This document shows, in pieces, positions 7,293-13,010 of a DNA stretch of 18,933 nt. The notes beneath the pieces were generated by a model. The model did no database searches and was not told the origin of the DNA. It worked only from the letters and a program-made list of their open reading frames with translations. The stretch's first letter is position 1; the number at the start of each line of letters is the position of its first letter. Made by a program: the position numbers and the translations under genes. Source of the stretch: RGIG4608 sp045637205 (GTDB taxonomy: Bacteria > Bacillota > Clostridia > Oscillospirales > CAG-272); the NCBI GenBank assembly GCA_045637205.1, contig JAZTYY010000046.1, positions 1 to 18,933 on the forward strand, written 5' to 3'.

Positions 7293-7530
7293 TTATTTCT
7301 TGCTCTAAATTTTCGAATAGATTTGATTGAAAAAATTCAATTATAGAAATATTCAATCCATCGCAAATTTTTTTAATTGTTGAAATTGTAACGCTATGAT
7401 TTCTGCCACTAGTAATATTGTTTAAGGTGGATTGTGTGATACCGCAAATTGTGGCGAGTTTGTTTATTGTTATTTTGCGTTCATTGCATAATTCATCAAT
7501 CCTGTTTCGTGTTGCCTCACCTATTGTCAC
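7288..7530 (-). CDS. Small XRE-family transcriptional regulator (controller-like)
   Basis: The 80-residue product is a single XRE/Cro-CI helix-turn-helix domain. The helices run KITINKLATICGITQSTLNNITSGR (split here as ITINKLATICG and ITQSTLNNITSGR), followed by the typical ISTIKKICDGLNISIIEFF segment. A GTG start at 7528-7530 was chosen because GGTGG lies just upstream on the minus strand; extending to a TTG six codons earlier would place that SD inside the coding region. It is divergent from the DNA methyltransferase gene and the shared promoter region holds two matching 14-bp palindromic sites. Small XRE proteins of this size act as C (controller) proteins in many restriction-modification loci. 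That role is an inference here from size, position and operators; a plain repressor is the alternative. Confidence 0.85.
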   Translation of the reverse strand: MTIGEATRNRIDELCNERKITINKLATICGITQSTLNNITSGRNHSVTISTIKKICDGLNISIIEFFQSNLFENLEQEIK

Positions 7531-7569
7531 AAATCCACCACCTTTCAAATGAATCTTGGTTACTTTTAT

Positions 7570-7575
7570 ATTGTA
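7570..7575 (-). promoter_or_regulatory. Candidate -10 of the XRE gene
   Basis: TACAAT reads on the minus strand at 7575-7570. The matching -35 region (about 7593-7599, TTAAAC or TAAACT) is weak and abuts the operator at 7598-7611, as expected of a promoter that needs or is tuned by a bound regulator. Confidence 0.45.
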
Positions 7576-7597
7576 CCCTTTTTTTGCAGAAAAGTTT

Positions 7598-7633
7598 AAC
7601 TCAAAAGAGTTGACTTTTTAACTTTTTTGAGTT
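7598..7633. promoter_or_regulatory. Twin palindromic operators in the divergent promoter region
   Basis: AACTCAAAAGAGTT (7598-7611) is a perfect palindrome with 5-bp arms. AACTTTTTTGAGTT (7620-7633) is an imperfect copy with the same ends and length, starting 22 bp later (two helical turns). Site 1 overlaps the -35 and site 2 fills the spacer of the methyltransferase promoter. Confidence 0.7.
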
Positions 7634-7638
7634 ATAAT
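7610..7638 (+). promoter_or_regulatory. Promoter of the methyltransferase gene
   Basis: TTGACT (7610-7615), a 17-bp spacer and TATAAT (7633-7638) form a near-consensus promoter interleaved with both 14-bp operators. Strong intrinsic activity would need restraint by the divergent regulator. Confidence 0.85.
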
Positions 7639-7675
7639 GTGGCAGTTACTATTATATTTTTAGGAGAGAAGTAAT

Positions 7676-9907
7676 ATGAAAGCGTATTTGGCTGAAATAG
7701 ATGGGCAAAGAGATTTCTATAGTCGTATAGGTATTAATCCAGATTTATCTCATAATACAGATGGTGTTGATAGAGGAAATTTATATGAAAATAAGTTGAA
7801 TATTGATAATATTAATAAGGTTTTATTTCAAGCAATTAAATATGCTTCTCGAATTAGGATTAGAGGAGAAAAATTACCTGCCAATATTATTTTAAATGAT
7901 TTAAATAGAGAAACTGTGTATATTTTTCAATCAGCGGATTTACTTAATGAAATAGAAAAGGTATATTTTGGTGCTGCAAGCAAAGGTAACGATGAATTTA
8001 CCACAGACGCAAGACATATTGAAATTGATTATTCATCAAGTGAGGGGCTGTTGCAACTTCTGCAATATGTAAATAGCGATAACTATACTAAATACCATAT
8101 CGATAAATATAACATTATAGGCCTTTCCCAACAATATTATAAGGTTAATCCTGATAAGGATAAATTCATTAAGGGGGGGAATTCTGAAATTAGAAACCCT
8201 AAAGTATTAAATGATAGGATATATCCATACAGTAGTAGTGATAATCTTGAATTTGAGGATATAATGGATTGCTTGAATCCTGGATTATTGCAACGAGAAC
8301 AGGGGGCTTATTATACTCCCAAAGCATATGTTGAAGAAATGCATAAATTATTATATCAAGCAATAAGTGAAATTCCCGAAGGTAAAGATTATATTATTAT
8401 TGATCGTTGTGCTGGTACGGGAAATTTGGAAGAAGGATTGCCAGATGAAGTATTAAAACACTGTATTTTGTCAACTATTGAATTTAATGAATATGTGATA
8501 CTCAATTTAAAATACGGAGATAAATGTCTTGTTGTTATTCCTAACACAGATGCTCTGGCATACGATATTATTCCTGCTGAACAAAATGAACAAGGTGTAT
8601 CTAATGATTATATCCGTGAAAAAGTAAATGATGAGAATTGCGTGGTTATATTAATGGAAAATCCACCATTTAGTGAATCTGGAAGCGGAGGCTCTCAAAA
8701 CACAGGAAAAAAAGAAAATGTATGGAAACAAAGTTTTGTTATTAGAAAAATGCGTAATGAGTACAGTGGAGTTGTATTAAATGATTTGTCTAATTTATTT
8801 ATTTGGAGTGGATTTAAGTATTATTTAAAAAATCCATCTGATAGCTATATTTTATATTCTCCTAGTAAATATTGGAGAAATCAAAATCTTGTTAATAAAC
8901 AGTTTTGCGGAGGATTCCTTTGTAACAGACAAGAATTTCATGCATCACAAAGTTCTGCAATATCTTGCATTTGGTGGAAAAATGTTGATGATTATACAAC
9001 AGAAGAATTAACACTTATACCATATGATATTTTAGGAAATAAGGTTATACGTGCATCAAATGATATTACTATAAAAAAAGCATATCACAATTTATCTGAA
9101 GCTTATGATAAAAGAAAAGATAATGATGATAAAATTGGTATAATTTGTGAGCGAAACGGTAATGAATTTATCGATAATGGACGCAAGAAATACATAACTC
9201 CATTATACAACAAAAATATAATAGGGTACATGATGGCAAGTAATTTTCAAATTGATAGAAAAGATGTATCTTTAACTAGATGTGGTCTATATAAGGCGCA
9301 TGGTTTCTATCTTCGTTCTGATAATTATTTGGAAAAAATCCCTTTATTTGTAGCTGCTACTTTTCCTTATGACAAATGGTATAAAACTGATGTATATTCA
9401 AAATCTTATGATGGACAGGGAATTTATGTTGCGGATAAGGAGTTTTTGAAGCGTTGTTTAATCTATACTGCATTAACCCCTAAAAACAAGTGTCGTTCAC
9501 TAATAGGAAGCGACAATCGTTTTTACAGAAACGAACTGTGTTTTGATAAAAACGATACTATTGCTTATACTTCATTACAATCATTAATAAATGAGGAATG
9601 TGAACTATTGGAGATTGAAGAAAATTTGCTTAAATATTGGAATGATGTATTATTTGAGGTGAAGCGAACAGAAGAATATAGGAATATAATTAAAAACAAT
9701 CCTGATTTTAGATTTGGATTATGGCAGATAATGGAAGAAATCAATATCAAAATTGATAGTGGTAGAAAAAATAGACAAGGAGAAGCTGTGCTAGTATATA
9801 AATACGCAAATCTCAATACTGCAATTAAGACACTAGATGCAACAATTAAAATGTATTATGAAACCCATATTATACCATTGTTATTCCAATATGAATTGAT
9901 AAAATAA
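7676..9907 (+). CDS. DNA adenine methyltransferase with putative fused PD-(D/E)XK nuclease (Type II RM-like)
   Basis: The 743-residue protein carries N6-adenine methyltransferase motifs: Y212-Y-T-P upstream, SAM-binding motif I D243-R-C-A-G-T-G-N250, and catalytic motif IV N329-P-P-F332. Residues 480-700, after the catalytic domain, probably include target recognition. The first 110 residues are not part of a methyltransferase core. They include D29 and E38-N-K40, followed by LFQAIKYASRIRIRG and a strand-rich ANIILNDLN, which resembles a PD-(D/E)XK nuclease core. That suggests one polypeptide that both cuts and methylates, as in Type IIG/IIC enzymes, though it is shorter than most. The SD AGGAGA at 7662-7667 sets the start. 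Leucine codons are mostly TTA/TTG and the gene is more AT-rich than neighbours such as metK, consistent with transfer. Methyltransferase: confident. Nuclease: hypothesis; an orphan methylase is the alternative. Confidence 0.85.
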   Translation: MKAYLAEIDGQRDFYSRIGINPDLSHNTDGVDRGNLYENKLNIDNINKVLFQAIKYASRIRIRGEKLPANIILNDLNRETVYIFQSADLLNEIEKVYFGAASKGNDEFTTDARHIEIDYSSSEGLLQLLQYVNSDNYTKYHIDKYNIIGLSQQYYKVNPDKDKFIKGGNSEIRNPKVLNDRIYPYSSSDNLEFEDIMDCLNPGLLQREQGAYYTPKAYVEEMHKLLYQAISEIPEGKDYIIIDRCAGTGNLEEGLPDEVLKHCILSTIEFNEYVILNLKYGDKCLVVIPNTDALAYDIIPAEQNEQGVSNDYIREKVNDENCVVILMENPPFSESGSGGSQNTGKKENVWKQSFVIRKMRNEYSGVVLNDLSNLFIWSGFKYYLKNPSDSYILYSPSKYWRNQNLVNKQFCGGFLCNRQEFHASQSSAISCIWWKNVDDYTTEELTLIPYDILGNKVIRASNDITIKKAYHNLSEAYDKRKDNDDKIGIICERNGNEFIDNGRKKYITPLYNKNIIGYMMASNFQIDRKDVSLTRCGLYKAHGFYLRSDNYLEKIPLFVAATFPYDKWYKTDVYSKSYDGQGIYVADKEFLKRCLIYTALTPKNKCRSLIGSDNRFYRNELCFDKNDTIAYTSLQSLINEECELLEIEENLLKYWNDVLFEVKRTEEYRNIIKNNPDFRFGLWQIMEEINIKIDSGRKNRQGEAVLVYKYANLNTAIKTLDATIKMYYETHIIPLLFQYELIK

Positions 9908-9933
9908 CCACTATAATAGTCAGTATTTAATGA

Positions 9934-9972
9934 CAAAACGGCGAGCTAATGCTCGCCGTTTTGATTTTGTTA
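9934..9972 (+). terminator. Strong intrinsic terminator after the methyltransferase gene
   Basis: CAAAACGGCGAGC (9934-9946) pairs perfectly with GCTCGCCGTTTTG (9951-9963) around TAAT, followed by ATTTTGTT. The A-run on the left also makes it usable on the minus strand. Confidence 0.92.
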
Positions 9973-9976
9973 GTCT

Positions 9977-10034
9977 CGCGCGTCATTCTTGAGCGAAGTG
10001 CCCAGCACGAAGCGAAGAATCTTGTGCGGATGCG
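9977..10034. repeat. GC-rich dispersed-type intergenic repeat
   Basis: The segment contains GTCATTCTTGAGCGAAG and AAGCGAAGAATCTTGTGCGG, resembling widely dispersed 'CATTCTGAGCGAAGCGAAGAATCT' type intergenic repeats. Outer ATTCTT (9985-9990) and AAGAAT (10015-10020) pair, with an inner GTGC/GCAC hairpin (9999-10002 with 10006-10009 approximately). It abuts the 3' end of the minus-strand gene. Other genome copies cannot be seen in this window. Confidence 0.5.
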
Positions 10035-10036
10035 TT

Positions 10037-11122
10037 TTATTTCTTTACCGCATACAAATTTAAATCCCACGCAGGGATATAGGGAAAACGTCTTAAATAA
10101 AGGGAGTAATCGGGGTATAATTCCTTAACTAATTCGGGCAAAGCAAACATATCCTCACTTCTGTGATAGAGAGAAACAAGGAGCTTTGGGGAGTGCGTTT
10201 TTATGGTGTTTGCAGATCCTAAAAGTGCTTCTTTTTCGGAGCCTTCAACGTCATATTTTATGTAGTCAACCTGTGCACCACTGAGAACCTCGTCAACTGA
10301 AACAACTGGAACTTCCTTGATTTTTGAAACAATATTACCCTTTGAAACGATGCCTGCATTTCTATTGCCACTCGCGTCAAAAAGCAGGGTGGTTTTTTCA
10401 TTCCAAGCACCTGCATTGATACATTGAATATCAATATTATCAATGGTTTGAGCATATTCGTTGAGCTTTCTAAAATTTCGGGCGTCGGGCTCAAGAGCAA
10501 TTGCAGTTTTTAAATTTGGATTAAACTGAAGCATCTCTCTTATTGTATCTCCGTTATATGCACCGAGGTCAACGTATCTAATTATGTTCTTACAATTAAG
10601 AATTTCATCATAAACCTGTGCCTTGTCGCTTTCACTATTCCAAAGATACTTGATGTCACCACTTAGCTTGTAGAAAATCACATTTTCATAAATTCTCTTT
10701 GATTCTTCATCGGCAAGAAGCTCGCAAACTTCTTCAAATCTTTCACGATTTTCTTCAAAAAATTCAATGGTGAAAAGTGTTTCACCGAAAACGGGCACGT
10801 CGGGAGCATATAATTCGCACTCATCTGCCACTTTCTTAAAAAGTGTCATAACGTCAGGAAGAGAAGAAGCAAACGATAACAATACGATGGGATTTTGCCC
10901 TTCGTATTTTTCTTTCATAGCGGAATATGAAATAACAGTTTTTCCGTGGAACGAATGTCCGCGCACGAAGCCGTCACTTGCAAAGAAATCGGAAATTTCG
11001 ATTCCGTATTTGTTGCAAACGGCAATAATTTTGTCCGCACCGTTGCCCATACCATACATAACGATGGGACGATCACACTTGGCAAGGTAGTGCCATAAAT
11101 CAGTTTTTATATTTATATTCAT
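10037..11122 (-). CDS. FkbM-family SAM-dependent methyltransferase
   Basis: The 361-residue protein has two parts. The N-terminal 140 residues begin with a Rossmann-like turn (IVMYGMGNGADK, 20-31) followed by a strand/helix pattern seen in nucleotide- or sugar-related adaptor domains of glycan-synthesis enzymes. The C-terminal half is an FkbM methyltransferase: VDLGAYNGDT from residue 184 binds SAM, ALEPDARNF is the acidic second strand, and KYDVEGSE at 289-296 is the family hallmark. FkbM enzymes O-methylate sugars or secondary metabolites; the acceptor is unknown and no glycosyltransferase is adjacent. The start at 11122 is preceded by GGAG seven bases upstream on the minus strand, so an in-frame TTG four codons earlier was rejected. 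It is transcribed alone from the promoter at 11150-11178. Confidence 0.87.
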   Translation of the reverse strand: MNINIKTDLWHYLAKCDRPIVMYGMGNGADKIIAVCNKYGIEISDFFASDGFVRGHSFHGKTVISYSAMKEKYEGQNPIVLLSFASSLPDVMTLFKKVADECELYAPDVPVFGETLFTIEFFEENRERFEEVCELLADEESKRIYENVIFYKLSGDIKYLWNSESDKAQVYDEILNCKNIIRYVDLGAYNGDTIREMLQFNPNLKTAIALEPDARNFRKLNEYAQTIDNIDIQCINAGAWNEKTTLLFDASGNRNAGIVSKGNIVSKIKEVPVVSVDEVLSGAQVDYIKYDVEGSEKEALLGSANTIKTHSPKLLVSLYHRSEDMFALPELVKELYPDYSLYLRRFPYIPAWDLNLYAVKK

Positions 11123-11149
11123 ATATATCTCCAATAATTTATTAATAAG

Positions 11150-11178
11150 ATTATACCATAAATTAGAGTATATTTCAA
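11150..11178 (-). promoter_or_regulatory. Promoter of the FkbM gene
   Basis: On the minus strand TTGAAA (11178-11173), a 17-bp spacer ending TGG and TATAAT (11155-11150) form an extended -10 promoter, about 30 bp upstream of the start codon. Confidence 0.75.
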
Positions 11179-11219
11179 GTGTAAATTAAACGTTCAATTT
11201 TTGATTTGTCTCTCTATTA

Positions 11220-11435
11220 GCCTTCTCCAGCGGAGAAGGGGGACCATCTTTGATGGTGGATGAGGAGAACACCATTTAGTATAAATGAAGGAATTTAACA
11301 TAAAACAAAAACCTTGATTTTTCAAGTAATTTCTTTATGTTAACAAACGAAATTTGGTTGAGAAAGACCATTGCTTTCACAAACCGTGTTCTCCTCATCC
11401 ACCGCAAGCGGTCCCCCTTCCCCGCTGGGGAAGGC
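11220..11435. repeat. 216-bp inverted-repeat element with hairpin-bearing arms
   Basis: The left arm (11220-11272) and right arm (11386-11435) are near-perfect reverse complements. Each arm holds two small hairpins: CCTTCTCC/GGAGAAGG (left) against CCTTCCCC/GGGGAAGG (right), and ACCATC/GATGGT (left) against ACCGC/GCGGT (right), followed by the shared GGATGAGGAGAACAC. Arm differences thus keep pairing. The 113-bp core has another inverted repeat, TTAACATAAA (11295-11304) with TTTATGTTAA (11334-11343), and an inner CTTGA/TCAAG. No ORF of note or transposase is inside. It most resembles a MITE-like element or two dispersed repeats placed head to head. Confidence 0.8.
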
Positions 11436-11504
11436 ACAGATAAATCCCAATTTATCGTTATGATGATATTTTTATCGAAATATGAAATATTTTTGCCAAA
11501 CCTA

Positions 11505-11533
11505 TTGCAATTTTTATTATATTATGGTATAAT
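11505..11533 (+). promoter_or_regulatory. Promoter of metK
   Basis: TTGCAA (11505-11510), 17-bp spacer and TATAAT (11528-11533). The predicted start near 11540 leaves about 40 nt before the SAM aptamer. Confidence 0.82.
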
Positions 11534-11578
11534 AACACGGTTAAAAAATTAAAGAAAATATATGCCAAAATCATATAT

Positions 11579-11703
11579 GACTTATCCAGAGTGGCGGAGG
11601 GACGTGCCCTGTGAAACCACAGCAACCTACTTAATTTAGCAAGGTGCTAATTCCCGAGAGATGAGATTTTATTTCGTGTCCTCGGTCAGCCGAGGCTTTT
11701 TTA
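11579..11703 (+). promoter_or_regulatory. SAM-I (S-box) riboswitch controlling metK
   Basis: The aptamer (11579-11667) has the S-box order CTTATCCAGAGTGGCGGAGGG, CCCTGTGAAACC, AGCAACCTAC, AAGGTGCTAATTCC and GAGAGATGAG; CTTATC (11581-11586) and GATGAG (11660-11665) form P1. The platform is a terminator at 11680-11703. Antitermination can be drawn from CCGAG (11654-11658) with CTCGG (11681-11685), plus ATGAGAT (11661-11667) with ATTTCGT (11671-11677). High SAM would hold P1 and stop transcription, feedback-regulating SAM synthetase. Confidence 0.96.
11680..11703 (+). terminator. SAM-riboswitch terminator
   Basis: CCTCGG (11680-11685) pairs with CCGAGG (11690-11695) around TCAG, followed by CTTTTTTA. 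Confidence 0.88.
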
Positions 11704-11758
11704 GTGCTTATTTTTTCGGTTAATATTGATTTTGGTATAAAAAGAAAGGAATTTTAAA

Positions 11759-12943
11759 ATGAAGAAAGTATTGTTTACTTCCGAGTCCGTTACTGAAGGA
11801 CATCCCGACAAAATATGTGACAAGATTTCCGATGCGGTTCTTGACGCGCTTCTTGCTCAGGACCCCTATAGCCGTGTTGCTTGTGAAACTTGCTGCACAA
11901 CAGGTCTTGTAATGATTATGGGCGAAATTACAACAAAGGCAGTTATCGACTATCAGAAGATAGTTCGTGAAACAGTTAGAGAAATTGGCTACGATAGAGC
12001 AAAATACGGCTTTGACTGTGATTCTTGCGCAGTTCTTAGCTCTGTTCACGAGCAGTCACCCGACATTGCTCTTGGTGTTGATAAATCCCTTGAAGCAAAG
12101 AATGGTGAATTTGAAGATCAGTATGACACAGGTGCAGGTGACCAGGGTCTTATGTTTGGCTTTGCTTGTGATGAAACTCCCGAGCTTATGCCTCTTCCCA
12201 TTTCACTTGCTCATAAGCTTGCAATTCAGCTTACAACAGTTAGAAAGAATCACACACTTGATTATCTTCGTCCCGATGGTAAGACACAGGTTACAGTTGA
12301 ATATCAGGATGACATGCCCGTTAGAGTTGACACAGTTGTTATCTCAACACAGCACTCTGATTCAGTAACTCTTGAGCAAATTAGAGAAGACCTCATTGCT
12401 AACGTAATCAATCCCATCATTCCTGCAAACCTTATAGATGTTGAAACAAAAATTTACGTTAATCCCACAGGCCGTTTTGTAGTAGGTGGCCCTGCAGGAG
12501 ATAGTGGTCTTACAGGTAGAAAGATTATCGTTGATACATACGGTGGATATTCTCGTCACGGTGGCGGTGCATTTTCCGGTAAGGATCCCACAAAGGTTGA
12601 CCGTTCAGCTTGCTATGCAACAAGATATATCGCAAAGAATATCGTTGCTGCAGGTCTTGCAAAGAAGTGTGAGGTTCAGCTTGCATATGCTATCGGTATA
12701 GCAAAGCCCGTATCCGTTATGATTGATACATTTGGTACAGGCGTTGTTGATGAAGCTCTCATCTCCGAAGCAGTTCAGAAGCACGTTGATCTTCGTCCTG
12801 CTGCTATTATTGATAGATTCCAGCTTCGTCGTCCCATTTACAGTGCAACTGCTGCATATGGACATATGGGTCGTGAAGACATCAATGCTCCTTGGGAACA
12901 GAGAGACCTTGCTCCCGTTCTTAAGGCAGAGCTTTTGAAATAA
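11759..12943 (+). CDS. metK: S-adenosylmethionine synthetase
   Basis: The 394-residue enzyme makes S-adenosylmethionine from methionine and ATP in the cytoplasm. All family landmarks are present: EGHPDKICDKISDA near residue 13, GAGDQGLMFGFAC near residue 124 (methionine/ATP loop), the P-loop-like GGAFSGKDPTKVDRSA near residue 268, and a normal full length. AAAGGAA at about 11745-11751 precedes the ATG. Expression is feedback-controlled by the S-box leader directly upstream. The SAM produced serves the methyltransferases and the radical-SAM protein encoded elsewhere in the window. Codon choice (CTT, GTT, ACA) is strongly biased, as expected for a highly expressed core gene. Its stop is followed by a 28-bp palindrome. 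Confidence 0.98.
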   Translation: MKKVLFTSESVTEGHPDKICDKISDAVLDALLAQDPYSRVACETCCTTGLVMIMGEITTKAVIDYQKIVRETVREIGYDRAKYGFDCDSCAVLSSVHEQSPDIALGVDKSLEAKNGEFEDQYDTGAGDQGLMFGFACDETPELMPLPISLAHKLAIQLTTVRKNHTLDYLRPDGKTQVTVEYQDDMPVRVDTVVISTQHSDSVTLEQIREDLIANVINPIIPANLIDVETKIYVNPTGRFVVGGPAGDSGLTGRKIIVDTYGGYSRHGGGAFSGKDPTKVDRSACYATRYIAKNIVAAGLAKKCEVQLAYAIGIAKPVSVMIDTFGTGVVDEALISEAVQKHVDLRPAAIIDRFQLRRPIYSATAAYGHMGREDINAPWEQRDLAPVLKAELLK

Positions 12944-12956
12944 TAAATAATTTTAA

Positions 12957-12984
12957 TGACCTCAAATGATATCATTTGAGGTCA
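12957..12984. repeat. 28-bp perfect palindrome between metK and recD2
   Basis: TGACCTCAAATGAT is followed by its exact reverse complement. As RNA it folds into a 12-bp stem with an AUAU loop. Only ATTTAG follows on the + strand, so it is a poor intrinsic terminator; it could be a weak attenuator, an mRNA 3'-end stabiliser or a protein-binding site. Confidence 0.7.
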
Positions 12985-13010
12985 ATTTAGAAGAAAGGGG
13001 GATAATGCCG

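Noticed and set aside
7531..7548. Six-codon N-terminal extension of the XRE gene from TTG
   Set aside because: It would include the GGTGG SD in the coding region; the GTG at 7528-7530 is better placed.
7288..9907. Toxin-antitoxin or abortive-infection pair
   Set aside because: The larger gene has clear DNA methyltransferase motifs and the XRE gene is divergent, which fits a restriction-modification controller layout better.
11337..11552. 71-codon plus-strand open frame across the inverted-repeat element
   Set aside because: No SD, overlaps the repeat arm and the metK promoter, and the product has no recognisable features.
12966..13010. Upstream ATG start of recD2
   Set aside because: It begins within the 28-bp palindrome and lacks an SD; AGGGG before 13011 fits better.
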